DNA of 64,000 nt from Luteolibacter arcticus (GTDB lineage: Bacteria > Verrucomicrobiota > Verrucomicrobiia > Verrucomicrobiales > Akkermansiaceae), in the NCBI RefSeq assembly GCF_025950235.1, contig NZ_JAPDDT010000007.1, positions 124,001-188,000 of the forward strand, in the 5' to 3' direction. Numbering within the stretch: position 1 is the stretch's first letter; each line of letters starts with the position of its first letter. Shown in pieces: positions 17,045-26,793 of this stretch. The translations under genes were made by a program, and so were the position numbers. The notes beneath the pieces were generated by a model. That model had not been told where the DNA came from and searched no databases. It worked only from the letters and a program-made list of their open reading frames with translations.

Positions 17045-20000
17045 ATGAGAGCGACCCTTGCCGCGATTCTTTGTACCGCTTGGATGACTGCCACCCAAGC
17101 GGCTCCGCCTCCGATGTTCGTGCAGGAGGGCGTGGTCGAGGGCGCGCCTTCGCAGGCTGGCTTCCCGACGGCTGCGGACTTGGCGAAGGCGAAGGTGATC
17201 CTGCTCGGTGCCGGTGAGCGCTGGACCGATGACCAGCGAAAGTCGATCGAGGGCTATGTGGAGAAGGGCGGGGGCGTGGTGCTGGTGCACGATGCGATCA
17301 CGGCTTCAGGCTGGGTGAAGGGTGAGGCGAACCGCTGGTCGGGGACCGTGCCGTTGTTCTTCACGCCGCCCGGGCGCGAGCATCCGCTGACGAAGGGGAT
17401 CTCGAACTTCGACATCGAGGATGAGATGATCCACGGCCTCGAAGTTGCGGCCGGCGATCACGTGCTCACGACGACTTGGTCGCCGAACCGCAAGCACATG
17501 AAGGGCACGGTGCCGCAGCCCTACGTCTATGGCGTCTCCCCGGTCGTGTGGACCGAGGCTCGTGGCAAGGGACGCGTGGTGTATTTCGTTCCCGGAAAGC
17601 GGCCCGAGACGCGCGCGCATCCCGCGATCCGCACCATGATGCGTCGCTCGCTGCTGTGGGCGGCCGGGCAGGAGAAGGTGGATGAGCTTTCCATCAAGGA
17701 CGACCTTGCAGCGTTGATCTATCCACCGGGTGGCCCGCTTTCTCCGCAGAAGGCGATCGAGAGCTTGAAGGTGCATCCCGAGTTCACCGCCGAGTTGGTC
17801 GCGGCCGAGCCGCTCCTCTCGAAGCCGCTCAATCTTGACTGGGACGACAGGGGGCGGCTGTGGGTTGTCGAAAGCGTCGAGTATCCGGAAGGCAAGCGGG
17901 GTGGGGGACCGGAGTCGATGCACACGCTGTGGCAACGCGAGACGAATCTGGGCAAGCCTGAGCCGGTGGAGCGCCCGGGCCGCGACAGCGTCTCGTGGTT
18001 CGAGGACAAGGACGGCGATGGGGTGATGGACACGAAGCACGTCTTCGCCAGCGACCTCGACATGGCGACGAGCTCCTGCTTCTACAAGGACGGCGTGATC
18101 GTCGCGCAGCCGCCGCACATCCTTTTCCTCCGCGACACGGACAAGGACGGCAAGGCGGACAAGCGCGAGACGCTCTACACCGGCCTAGGGACCTTCGATA
18201 CCCACTCGGTGCTCAATAACCTGCGCTGGGGCCTGGACGGCTGGGTTTACGCGACGCACGGCTATTCGTCGTCCACCAAGGTCACATCGGGCGATGGCAA
18301 GACGGACTTTGGAGGGATTGGTTCCGGGATCATCCGCTTCAAGCCGGATGGATCGAAGATCGAGATGGTCAGCGCGAAGAGCGGGAATTGCTGGGGCGTG
18401 GATATCACGGCGGATGGCGAGATGTTCTTCACCCAGCCGACCTCCGGCGACTTGGTCATGCACGTGCCGGTCACCGATCGACTGATGGCTGAGGGCGGCA
18501 TGGGCAATGAGCCCTCGTGGCAAGTGATGGTCCACCTGCGGCCGGTGAAGCCGCTGATGTCGTGGGAGGAGATTGTGGAGAACCAGCCAAACGACGTGAT
18601 CGGCTCCTACACCGCCGCCTGCGGCTGTGCGGTCTATGAAGGCGGTGCGTGGCCGGATGCGTGGACGCGCGGCTACCTCACCTGCGAACCTACGGTGCAC
18701 ATCGTACATCACGAGGCGCTTTCGCCGGATGGTGTGACCTACAAGGCGGAGATGGTGCGCGACGAGGAATTCTCGGCGACGCGCGATTTCTGGAGCCGGC
18801 AGATCGACACGCGGGTGGGGCCCGATGGTCAGCTTTATGTGATCGACTTCTACAATCAGGCGATCCTTCACAACGACCCGCGGGGGCCGATCCACTTGTG
18901 GAATCACCAGGCCGCACGGCCCGACCGTGACCACTTCTTCGGGCGCATCCAGCGCTACGCGCACAAGCAGTCGAAGCCGCTGCCGAAGGCTGACCTGACC
19001 ACGCCTGACGGACGTATTGCTGCATTGGGCCACCCGAATCGCGAGGTGCGTTTTCGTGCGCAACGCTTGATCGAGGAAGGCGACGTGAAGGCGGCTGCGG
19101 CGAAGCTGGCCGGTGCGAAGGGCGTGGCGAAGATTCACTCGCTGTGGATTCGCGCGGCGGCTGGTGTGCTGGAAGAGGACGAACTCATCGCTGCTTTGGA
19201 CGATGCTGACATGAGTATTCGAGTGACTGCCGGTCGTGTGATCGGGACGCATCCGCGCCTCGCCACGGCCAAGGTTGTGAGCGCCATCGGTGCGCGGCTT
19301 GCCAAGGAAAAGGAGCCGCGTGTGCGCCTGCAGTGGCTGGCCGGGTTGCCCGGTGATGCCGTGCTTTCTGCGGAGGCGCTTGCCTCGATCCCCACGGATG
19401 ACCGCTGGACGCTCGCGGCAGTGGCGCGGTTGTCGAAGCGCGATCCGGCAGCGGTGCTTGCGAAGGCGCTGGCTTCACCGGATGCGGCGAAGCGTGGCGG
19501 CTTGGTGCGCTTGCTCTTCGATGCCGGGCGCAAGGACGCCGATCAGCTTGCCGGCATGCTGGCCGCCTTGGAGGGCTCCGAGGAGATGGCGGTGGCGTGC
19601 TTGAACTCGCTCTATCAGGGTGAGCTGCCGCGCAGCGCGCACTTGGATGAGGCCTTGGGCGAACTCGCCACCAAGGGCACTCCGAAGGTTCGTGCCGCTG
19701 CATTGCCGCTGGCTGCGAAGGGATGGAAGGCCGATCAACTTGAGCGCGCGGTGGCAGAACTCTTGAAGGTCGCAGGATCGGATGAGCAGGTGCTCGTTTC
19801 CCTCAGTGGCCTGCCGAGCTACTCAAAGGACCTCGCCGTCGCGCTGGCAGGCGGTGCCACGAAGTCCGGTTCAGTCCGTGATGCCATCGCCGGGAATGGT
19901 TCGCCTGATGCCGCAAAGCTGCTGATTGCTGCGCTGCCATCGCTCGGTGCGCAGGAGCGGGCGAAGGTGCTGGAGTCGTTGTTAGGAAAGCCGGAGTCTG

Positions 20001-21901
20001 CCATCGGCTTGATCGATGCGATGGAGCGCGGCGATCTCACGCTGGCGGTGGTGGGCACTACGGTCCTGCCGCGATTGGCCGATCACCCGGATGCGAAGGT
20101 CAAGGAGCATGCCGCGCCCTTGTTGAAAAAGCTTCGGGGGGCGAACGAGGCGAAGGATGCCATCATTGCGCGGCTCTTGCCGGAGGTCAGCAAGCCCGGC
20201 AATGCCGAGGTGGGGAAAGCGCTCTATGCCTCCTGTGCTTCCTGCCACAAGTACCGCGACGAAGGTGCGCTCATCGGCCCGGTGCTCGAAGGCATGGGCG
20301 TTCATGGCATCGAGACGCTCCTGACCCACATCGTTGATCCGAACCGCGAGGTGGAGCCGAGCTATCATGTCTGGAACATCACGACCACGGATGGGCGCTC
20401 GGTGTCCGGTTTTGTCAGTCGCGAGACGGCTGGCAGCCTCTTCGTGAAGAATGCCGCAGGCGAAACGGAAGTGCCGCGGGACAGCATCGCCAACCGGGTG
20501 AACACCGGCAAATCGCTGATGCCGGAAGGCTTCGAAGGCATCGGCGCGGAAGCCTTGCGCGACCTGGTGGCCTACCTTCGATCGGGCGAGCAGCGCTTCC
20601 ACACCGTGTCCTTTGGAAAGGCGGCCACGGCTGATGGGAGCCGCGGGGTTTATCTTTCCGTCGATACGCCGGGTGATCGCGTCGGCATCAAGCGCTACGG
20701 CCTGGTCGAGGAACGCGGCGTGCCCTTCCAGCTTTCGGATCCCGTGACCACGCCTGGTGGGAAGAACGTCATCGTGCTGAAGGGTGGCATGGACGACCGC
20801 GCAGTGAGTCGGACGATGCCGGAGCGTGTGGAAATTCCGGTGAATGCCGCGGCCGGTCGCCTGCACCTGTTAGGCGCTGTCGCCGGTTGGGGTTTCCCGG
20901 TGATGCGCGAGAAGGATCCGCTCGTCACCATTGCCGTGCACTATGTCGGAGGCGGGGTGGAAGAAATTGTTCTGCGCAATGGTGTCGAGTTCGCCGACCA
21001 TGCGGGGCGCATCGATGTCCCCGGCTCGGCCTGGGCTGACCTCGTGAGCCATGGCCAAATCCGCTACCTGTGGCGCGACTTGAAAAAGAAGGACGGCGTG
21101 ATCGAGAAGCTCGTGCTGACCAGCGGCAACAAAGTCGCGGCGCCGATGATCGCCGCGATCACGCTTGAGTCCGCTGCCAGCGACGGGAAACTCGCAGCGC
21201 CGCCAGCCGAAGGAGGTCCGGACGAACAAACGGCCGACTCCTTGCCCGATACCAAGGACAAGGTGCGCGTGCTGCTTGCCGGCGGGGGTGGCTCGCATGA
21301 TTTCTCCGCGTGGTACAATCGCGAGGACCAGGCCATCCTCCGCGAAGCAGGCTTTGCCACGCTCTACACCTCGGACCCGCGCAAGGCGGCCGAGGAATTG
21401 GCCAGCACGGACGTCTTCCTCTTCAGCTCGAATGATCCCGCCTACGTGAAGAGCCCGGAGTTCCAGCGCGCCTTCGGCTCCTATGTGGCAGGCGGCGGAG
21501 GCCTGGTGCTGCTCCATCCCGCGACGTGGTATAACTTCGCCGATTGGTCGGCCTTCAACACGACCTTCGTCGGCGGAGGTGCCAAGGCGCATGACCCGCT
21601 CGGCGAATTCGGTCTCACCGTCATCAAGCCGGACCATCCCGTGGTGGCCGGCTTGCAACGCGAGTTCAAGCTGCGCGACGAACTCTATCAGGTGACCCTC
21701 GATCCCGGCGTGAAGACGCAAGTGCTCATCGAGACCTCTGTCTCCGGCCAGACTGGCAAGAAGCATCCGTCCGTGTGGATCGTCGAGCACCCGAAGTCGC
21801 GCATCGCTTGCATCGCGCCGGGTCATGATGGAGCCGCGCACAGCGAAGCGAACTTCCGCAAGTTGCTGGCGAATGCGGTGAAGTGGGCGGGCGGGAAGTG
21901 A
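17045..21901 (+). CDS. giant secreted ThuA - PVC-type dehydrogenase - HEAT - cytochrome c - ThuA protein
   Basis: A 1618-residue exported protein (signal MRATLAAILCTAWMTATQAA). Domains in order: a ThuA-like glutamine-amidotransferase fold (about 30-215, GGGVVLVHDAITASGW); a PVC-type membrane-bound dehydrogenase propeller (about 245-640, LNLDWDDRGRLWVVESVEYP, RWGLDGWVYATHG); HEAT-like repeats (about 660-1040); a cytochrome c domain with haem motif CASCH near residue 1065 and RDEGALIGPVLEGMG; a beta domain; and a second ThuA-like domain (about 1406-1618, VRVLLAGGGGSHDF, GGGGLVLLHPATWYNFADW). Proteins of this type are expanded in Planctomycetes and Verrucomicrobia and are tied to oxidation of sugars or alcohols in the periplasm. 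ThuA domains act on trehalose-related keto-sugars in other bacteria. Electron acceptor and substrate unknown. Confidence 0.92.
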   Translation: MRATLAAILCTAWMTATQAAPPPMFVQEGVVEGAPSQAGFPTAADLAKAKVILLGAGERWTDDQRKSIEGYVEKGGGVVLVHDAITASGWVKGEANRWSGTVPLFFTPPGREHPLTKGISNFDIEDEMIHGLEVAAGDHVLTTTWSPNRKHMKGTVPQPYVYGVSPVVWTEARGKGRVVYFVPGKRPETRAHPAIRTMMRRSLLWAAGQEKVDELSIKDDLAALIYPPGGPLSPQKAIESLKVHPEFTAELVAAEPLLSKPLNLDWDDRGRLWVVESVEYPEGKRGGGPESMHTLWQRETNLGKPEPVERPGRDSVSWFEDKDGDGVMDTKHVFASDLDMATSSCFYKDGVIVAQPPHILFLRDTDKDGKADKRETLYTGLGTFDTHSVLNNLRWGLDGWVYATHGYSSSTKVTSGDGKTDFGGIGSGIIRFKPDGSKIEMVSAKSGNCWGVDITADGEMFFTQPTSGDLVMHVPVTDRLMAEGGMGNEPSWQVMVHLRPVKPLMSWEEIVENQPNDVIGSYTAACGCAVYEGGAWPDAWTRGYLTCEPTVHIVHHEALSPDGVTYKAEMVRDEEFSATRDFWSRQIDTRVGPDGQLYVIDFYNQAILHNDPRGPIHLWNHQAARPDRDHFFGRIQRYAHKQSKPLPKADLTTPDGRIAALGHPNREVRFRAQRLIEEGDVKAAAAKLAGAKGVAKIHSLWIRAAAGVLEEDELIAALDDADMSIRVTAGRVIGTHPRLATAKVVSAIGARLAKEKEPRVRLQWLAGLPGDAVLSAEALASIPTDDRWTLAAVARLSKRDPAAVLAKALASPDAAKRGGLVRLLFDAGRKDADQLAGMLAALEGSEEMAVACLNSLYQGELPRSAHLDEALGELATKGTPKVRAAALPLAAKGWKADQLERAVAELLKVAGSDEQVLVSLSGLPSYSKDLAVALAGGATKSGSVRDAIAGNGSPDAAKLLIAALPSLGAQERAKVLESLLGKPESAIGLIDAMERGDLTLAVVGTTVLPRLADHPDAKVKEHAAPLLKKLRGANEAKDAIIARLLPEVSKPGNAEVGKALYASCASCHKYRDEGALIGPVLEGMGVHGIETLLTHIVDPNREVEPSYHVWNITTTDGRSVSGFVSRETAGSLFVKNAAGETEVPRDSIANRVNTGKSLMPEGFEGIGAEALRDLVAYLRSGEQRFHTVSFGKAATADGSRGVYLSVDTPGDRVGIKRYGLVEERGVPFQLSDPVTTPGGKNVIVLKGGMDDRAVSRTMPERVEIPVNAAAGRLHLLGAVAGWGFPVMREKDPLVTIAVHYVGGGVEEIVLRNGVEFADHAGRIDVPGSAWADLVSHGQIRYLWRDLKKKDGVIEKLVLTSGNKVAAPMIAAITLESAASDGKLAAPPAEGGPDEQTADSLPDTKDKVRVLLAGGGGSHDFSAWYNREDQAILREAGFATLYTSDPRKAAEELASTDVFLFSSNDPAYVKSPEFQRAFGSYVAGGGGLVLLHPATWYNFADWSAFNTTFVGGGAKAHDPLGEFGLTVIKPDHPVVAGLQREFKLRDELYQVTLDPGVKTQVLIETSVSGQTGKKHPSVWIVEHPKSRIACIAPGHDGAAHSEANFRKLLANAVKWAGGK

Positions 21902-22260
21902 TCCTGGGAATGGCAATTTGAAGACCGGCCGAGAGGGAGCGTAATCGACTCCCCTCGGCCGGTTTCGCTTGCTGCCCTTATCAAAGGACGGGCGTTGCTG
22001 GTAAGATTCACGAGGCCGAACAAGTCGCGGGAGGAGAACTGAAAGTTCGGCGACTGCCACCTTACGTGTGAACCTTTTCAAAGAAGTTCGTCCTTCGCTC
22101 CGGCGGCAACGACTGATTCCCGGAGTCAGGCTGAGCGAATTGTGATGGCTCTGTGAAAAATTGGCGGGAGACGGTTTTTGGCGAGCGTCCGCCTGTGGAT
22201 TGAGGGATGGTGGTGCGATTCCTTTGAAAGGGTCGTATCATTCCACCTCCTCCTGAACCC
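21902..22260. other. intergenic region with terminator, otherwise empty
   Basis: The first 65 bp hold a strong hairpin ending the giant gene (listed separately). The rest is of ordinary composition without a convincing reading frame; AT-richer stretches at 22135-22180 may contain the promoter of the lipoprotein gene, but no clear -35/-10 pair stands out. Confidence 0.4.
21924..21963 (+). terminator. hairpin terminator after the giant dehydrogenase gene
   Basis: Arms ACCGGCCGAGAGGGA and TCCCCTCGGCCGGT form a 13-14-bp GC-rich stem with one bulge and an 11-nt loop, beginning 22 bp after the stop codon. Only a short T stretch (TTTC) follows, so efficiency is uncertain. Confidence 0.7.
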
Positions 22261-22746
22261 ATGAAGGCCTCAATGCTCCCTACGGTGTTTCTATTCACGG
22301 CAATCATTGCGTGCTCTTCCAAGAAGCCGGCGCAGGTGGGGGATGAGACGGATCACCGGCTTGTGTTCCCCGCATCGGCCAAGAACATTCAGAACCGCGG
22401 CGATTCCACGAATTGGAAACCGGATCGGGGGATCGCAACCCTGCTGGATATGGACCGAGGAGATTTTGGTGCCTTTGAGGCTCAGCTCAAGGTCACCGAC
22501 CGGCGAGCGCCAGTGAAGGGCCATGGCGATCCATTGGTGAATGGCTGGAATGTCTGGCCGCAGGACGCGAAATCCTTCGTGCCTGGCAACGAGGTTTATG
22601 GCGGGTTCAAGAAGACGTGGACGACCGCTCCTGTGCCTGAAGAAATGCTCAGCTGTCAGTCGACCGCCGGAGACCGGTAGCATGTCGAAGTGTGGGACCT
22701 GCCGGAGAACCGGGTATTGCTGAAACTGTTCACGGACTGGAACTGA
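22261..22746 (+). pseudogene. lipoprotein gene with in-frame amber codon at 22678-22680
   Basis: The frame opens MKASMLPTVFLFTAIIACSS, a lipoprotein signal with lipobox Cys at residue 18, so the product would be exported and lipid-anchored. After 139 residues a TAG occurs, but the same frame continues for 21 more sense codons (HVEVWDLPENRVLLKLFTDW...) to a TGA at 22744. That tail looks protein-like and sits directly before a hairpin terminator. The simplest reading is a TGG-to-TAG (Trp to stop) change shortening the protein; readthrough or a sequencing error are alternatives. Family not recognised. Confidence 0.6.
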
Positions 22747-22757
22747 GGCGATATCCG

Positions 22758-22789
22758 CACGGCTTGATGAAGGGTTCCATCAAGCCGTG
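22758..22789. terminator. bidirectional hairpin between convergent genes
   Basis: A perfect 12-bp stem (CACGGCTTGATG / CATCAAGCCGTG) with an 8-nt loop lies 11 bp after the plus-strand lipoprotein frame and 14 bp after the lysS stop on the other strand. There is no long T-run on either side, but location and symmetry fit a shared terminator. Confidence 0.7.
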
Positions 22790-22803
22790 AGATCTAGCGA
22801 AGA

Positions 22804-24276
22804 CTATTCCTTCCGCTTCAGCAGCGGGAAGAGGATCACGTCGCGGATCGTCGGGGCGCCGGTGAGCATCATGATGAGGCGGTCGATGCCGATGCCGATG
22901 CCGCCGGCGGGGGGCATGCCGTGCTCGAGGGTTTCGATGAAGTCGTAGTCGACCTTCTGTTCTTCCTCGCCGCCGGCCTGGTGTTCCAGGCGGTCGCGCT
23001 GGACGTCGGGGTCATTGAGCTCGGAGTAGCCGGGGCTGATTTCCTGGCCGTTGATGATGAGCTCATAGACTTCCACGGTCTTGCCGCCGTGGGTGACCTT
23101 GGCGAGCGGGACGAGTTCGCTGGAGACGCGGGTGACGAAGCACGGATCGAAGCTGTGTTCCTCGACCTTCTTCTCGAAGACCTGCTGGATGACCTCGTGG
23201 TCCTCCATGTTCTCGGAGATCTGCACGCCGAGTTCCTCGCAACGCTCGCGGCGTTGCTCGGCGGTGATGGTGAAGAAATCGGCACCGGCAGCTTCGGCGA
23301 TCAGGTCGTGGTAGTTCGCGCGCTTCCACGGGCGCTCGAGGTTGATGGTGCGGGTGACGTTGCCCTCGTCGTCCTTGTGCTCGATCTTGAGGGTGCCGCA
23401 GAACTTTTCGGCGAGGCCGCACACGAGCTCCTCGACGAGATCGGCCATGATCTCGAAGTCGGCGAAGGCCTGATAGGCCTCCAGCATGGTGAACTCCGGA
23501 TTGTGGCGGCGCGAGATGCCTTCGTTGCGGAAGTTGCGATTGAGTTCGAAGACCTTGGTGAAACCACCGACCAGCAGGCGCTTGAGGAACAGCTCGGGCG
23601 CGATGCGCATGGTGAGCGGCATGCCGAGCGCATTGTGGTAGGTCTCGAAAGGACGAGCGGCGGCACCGCCGGGGATGTCCTGAAGCATGGGCGTCTCGAC
23701 TTCGAGATAACCGCGCTGGTGGAAGAAGCTGCGGATCTCGGCGACCATGCGGCTGCGGGTGACGAAGATGGCGGCGCTTTCCTCATTCGACATCAGGTCG
23801 AGGTGGCGCTTGCGATACTTGATCTCGCGGTCGGCCACGCCGTGCCACTTGTCGGGCATCGGGCGCAGCGACTTCGAGAGCACGGTGAACTTCGCGACCT
23901 TCACGGTCGGCTCGCCGGTGCGGGTGAGGAAGGTTTCGCCCTCGATGCCGAGCCAGTCGCCGCGCTCGAGGCACTCGAAGATGGCGAGGTTTTCGGGCGA
24001 GAGTTCCTTCACGGAGATGAAGCCCTGGACCTGCCCGTGGACGTCGCCAACGTGGAAGAAGCAGGACTTGCCCATGTTTCGCCAGCCATTGATGCGGCCG
24101 GCGACCTTCACCTGCAGGCCTTCGGCGAAATTCTCGCGGAGGCCGACAGGCGTGTGGGTGGTCTCGAAAGCCGCGCCGAAGGGGTCGACGCCCAGCTCGC
24201 GCAGTTTGCCGAGCTTCTCACGGCGGACGGCGATGAGTTCGGCTTCGGTGGACTGGGGCTGAGTGGCTTCGGACAT
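22804..24276 (-). CDS. lysS: lysyl-tRNA synthetase, class II
   Basis: Charges tRNA-Lys. The 490-residue product from the ATG at 24276 (MSEATQPQSTEAEL) has the N-terminal OB-fold anticodon-binding domain (VKVAGRINGWRNMGKSCFFH) and the class II catalytic domain: IKYRKRHLDLM, motif 2 in FELNRNFRNEGISRRHNPEF, and motif 3 in GIGIGIDRLIMMLTG. The C-terminal RDVILFPLLK is standard. Thirteen extra in-frame codons upstream are not supported by the family. Confidence 0.98.
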   Translation of the reverse strand: MSEATQPQSTEAELIAVRREKLGKLRELGVDPFGAAFETTHTPVGLRENFAEGLQVKVAGRINGWRNMGKSCFFHVGDVHGQVQGFISVKELSPENLAIFECLERGDWLGIEGETFLTRTGEPTVKVAKFTVLSKSLRPMPDKWHGVADREIKYRKRHLDLMSNEESAAIFVTRSRMVAEIRSFFHQRGYLEVETPMLQDIPGGAAARPFETYHNALGMPLTMRIAPELFLKRLLVGGFTKVFELNRNFRNEGISRRHNPEFTMLEAYQAFADFEIMADLVEELVCGLAEKFCGTLKIEHKDDEGNVTRTINLERPWKRANYHDLIAEAAGADFFTITAEQRRERCEELGVQISENMEDHEVIQQVFEKKVEEHSFDPCFVTRVSSELVPLAKVTHGGKTVEVYELIINGQEISPGYSELNDPDVQRDRLEHQAGGEEEQKVDYDFIETLEHGMPPAGGIGIGIDRLIMMLTGAPTIRDVILFPLLKRKE

Positions 24277-24462
24277 GTCGGGGCCGGGATTAAGGCCCCC
24301 GGCGTCCGGTGGCAAGTGGCAAGGGATTGGAAAAGAGAGGGGCGCGTTTGAAAAACCTCTGGTTCATGGGCGGCGATCCCATTGTAATCTATCAATGCAT
24401 ATTGCAGTTCGATTATAATTTACCTCGACCGGTTGGTGCGGCGCTTCATAAGGATGCCCGCC

Positions 24463-25749
24463 ATGCACGCGCTCTCCGCTTCCTTCTTCCTCCAGATGGC
24501 CGTCATCCTGGTGGTCTGCCGCTTGGTCGGGATCCTTGCGAAGAAGGTCGGGCAACCTCAGGTCGTCGGGGAGATGATCGCCGGTGTGCTGATCGGGCCG
24601 TCGCTGCTGGGCTATTTCTGGCCGGACACGATGAAGGCGATCTTCACGCCCGAGTCGCGCGGCATCCTCTACGCCGGTGCCCAGCTCGGGGTGGGGCTTT
24701 ACATGTTTCTCGTCGGCCTGGAGTTCAATACCGGGCACTTCCGCTCGCGTGCCCGTAGCGCCGCCTGCGTGTCGATTGCCGGGATGGTGGTTCCTTTCAT
24801 CCTTGGCGCGTTGCTGGTGCTGTGGCTCCAGCATGTGCCCGGCATTTTCACGCCAAAGGTCCGCTATTTTGAAGGCGCGCTCTTCCTCGGTGCCGCAATC
24901 GCCATCACCGCCTTCCCGATGCTGGCCCGCATCATTTCCGAGCGCGGGCTCTCCGGCACTTCGCTCGGCACGCTCGCGCTGGCCGCGGGTGCGATTGACG
25001 ATGCCGCCGCGTGGTGCGTGCTGGCAATCGTGCTGGCGACCTTCGGCGCTTCGCAGCCGCTGGTGATCGGCGGGATGTCGATCGGCGCGGAGGTGGTGGC
25101 GATCGGCGGCTCCGCCCTCTATGGTATCCTGGCGCTCACCGTGGGCCGGAAATGGCTGTCTGCACTCGGGCGCGCCGCGGAGCGCAAGGGCGAGGTCACG
25201 CAGCCGATGATGGCCATCGTACTCGCGCTCTTCTGCCTTGCCGCGTGGTACACGGATGTGATCGGGGTTCACGCGGTGTTCGGCGGCTTCATCCTCGGGA
25301 TCGCGATGCCGCGCGGTGCCTTTGCCGACGACATCCGCAAGAAGATCGAGCCCTTCGCCGTGGTCTTCCTGCTGCCGATGTTCTTCACTTTCTCCGGCCT
25401 CAACACGAAGCTCAACGTGCTGATCGATCCGAAGCTCATGCTGATTGGGGTGGTCATCCTGCTGGCCTCGGTGCTTGGCAAGGGGATCGCCTGCTGGGCC
25501 GCTGCCCGTCTCACTGGCGAGGACAACGCGACCGCCATGGCGGTGGGCACGCTCATGAATGCCCGCGGCCTGATGGAGCTGATCATCATCAACATCGGCC
25601 TCCAGCGCGGCATCATCGGCGAGGCTTTGTTCTCGATCCTGGTGGTGATGGCGATCGTCACCACGCTGATGGCATCGCCGGTCTTCGAGTTGGTCTATGG
25701 GAGGAAGAAGAAGCCCGTCGAAATGCCGGCGGGAGTGGCGGGTGCGTGA
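24463..25749 (+). CDS. CPA2 family cation/proton antiporter
   Basis: Integral inner-membrane exchanger of Na+ or K+ for protons. The 428-residue product has about 12 hydrophobic segments and the CPA2 landmarks GQPQVVGEMIAGVLIGPSLLG in TM2 and ALAAGAIDDAAAWCVLAIV, with the ion-binding Asp pair in TM5. There is no C-terminal TrkA-N/RCK domain, unlike KefB/KefC. Of three possible starts, the ATG at 24463 is preferred because AGGA lies 9 nt upstream. Divergent from lysS. The nearby kdp locus gives a K+ context, but the ion is not determined. Confidence 0.9.
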   Translation: MHALSASFFLQMAVILVVCRLVGILAKKVGQPQVVGEMIAGVLIGPSLLGYFWPDTMKAIFTPESRGILYAGAQLGVGLYMFLVGLEFNTGHFRSRARSAACVSIAGMVVPFILGALLVLWLQHVPGIFTPKVRYFEGALFLGAAIAITAFPMLARIISERGLSGTSLGTLALAAGAIDDAAAWCVLAIVLATFGASQPLVIGGMSIGAEVVAIGGSALYGILALTVGRKWLSALGRAAERKGEVTQPMMAIVLALFCLAAWYTDVIGVHAVFGGFILGIAMPRGAFADDIRKKIEPFAVVFLLPMFFTFSGLNTKLNVLIDPKLMLIGVVILLASVLGKGIACWAAARLTGEDNATAMAVGTLMNARGLMELIIINIGLQRGIIGEALFSILVVMAIVTTLMASPVFELVYGRKKKPVEMPAGVAGA

Positions 25750-25840
25750 GAGTCCGTCTCCGGATTCGGTCTCGGTCGCTGTCGACAGATCAACTGTGAC
25801 AGTATCCGAAACATTGGGGCTCCCCGGACGTTCCTCTCCC

Positions 25841-26791
25841 ATGCCCTCGCGGATTCTCCTCTTCCTCTTCCTCTTCCTCTTCGCCGCCGCTCTGCCGCTT
25901 GTCGCGCAGTTCCGGCCGGATGAGCCCTACCCGCGCATCCACGATCCCTCCACGGTGGTGACGGAGAAGGGCGATGCCTGGTGCCTCTCCACCGGGAATG
26001 GCGTACTGCTGCTGCGCCGGGAACAGGACGGCCGCTGGAAGCGCGAGGCACCGCTCTTCCGCGAGTATCCCGCCTGGCACAAGACGGAGGTGCCGGAGAA
26101 CAAGGGTCACCTGTGGGCGCCGGACATCGTCCGCATCAAGGACAAGTGGTTCATCTACTACTCGGTCTCCAGCTTCGGCTCGAATCACTCTGCGATCGGC
26201 CTACTCACCGGCAAGACGCTCGATCCGAAGTCGAAGGACTATGGCTGGAAGGACGAGGGCGTGGTGATCCGCTCGCGAAGGCCGGATCGCTTCAATGCGA
26301 TCGATCCCGCGGTCATCCTCGATGGCGGCAAGCTGTGGATGAGCTACGGTTCATTCTGGGAAGGGATCTTTCTCATCGAGCTCAATCCTGAAACCGGACT
26401 GCGGAAGAACGACGATGCTCCGCTCAAGCTCGCGATGTATCCCGAGATCGAGGCGCCCTTCATCCATAAGCACGAAGGCTGGTACTATCTCTTCGTGAAT
26501 TGGGGGAAATGCTGCCGTGGCGTGGACAGCACCTATGAGATCCGTGTGGGCCGCAGCAAGAAGATCACCGGCCCCTATCTCGACAAGGATGGCACCGACA
26601 TGAAGGACGGCGGCGGCTCGCCCTTCCTCGCGACGCAGGGCCGCTTCATCGGGCCGGGCCATGCCTCGATCTTCCGTGAGGAGGGCAAGGAGTGGCTGGT
26701 TCACCACTACTACGACAAGGACCGTAGAGGGCGCTCGGATTTGCGGATGCTGCCGCTTGCGTGGAAGGACGGCTGGCCGGTAGTGGAGTGA
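25841..26791 (+). CDS. secreted GH43 family glycosidase, arabinanase-like
   Basis: A 316-residue exported enzyme with signal peptide MPSRILLFLFLFLFAAALPLVA. The three acidic catalytic residues of the five-bladed GH43 propeller are in place: base Asp in PRIHDPSTVV, pKa-modulating Asp in RFNAIDPAVI, and acid Glu in YPEIEAPFIHKHEGWYYL. GHLWAPDIVRIKDKWFIYYS and FIGPGHASIFRE are typical of endo-1,5-alpha-L-arabinanases. Predicted role: degrading arabinan or related plant polysaccharide outside the cytoplasm. It is a single domain without a carbohydrate-binding module. Confidence 0.9.
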   Translation: MPSRILLFLFLFLFAAALPLVAQFRPDEPYPRIHDPSTVVTEKGDAWCLSTGNGVLLLRREQDGRWKREAPLFREYPAWHKTEVPENKGHLWAPDIVRIKDKWFIYYSVSSFGSNHSAIGLLTGKTLDPKSKDYGWKDEGVVIRSRRPDRFNAIDPAVILDGGKLWMSYGSFWEGIFLIELNPETGLRKNDDAPLKLAMYPEIEAPFIHKHEGWYYLFVNWGKCCRGVDSTYEIRVGRSKKITGPYLDKDGTDMKDGGGSPFLATQGRFIGPGHASIFREEGKEWLVHHYYDKDRRGRSDLRMLPLAWKDGWPVVE

Positions 26792-26793
26792 AT

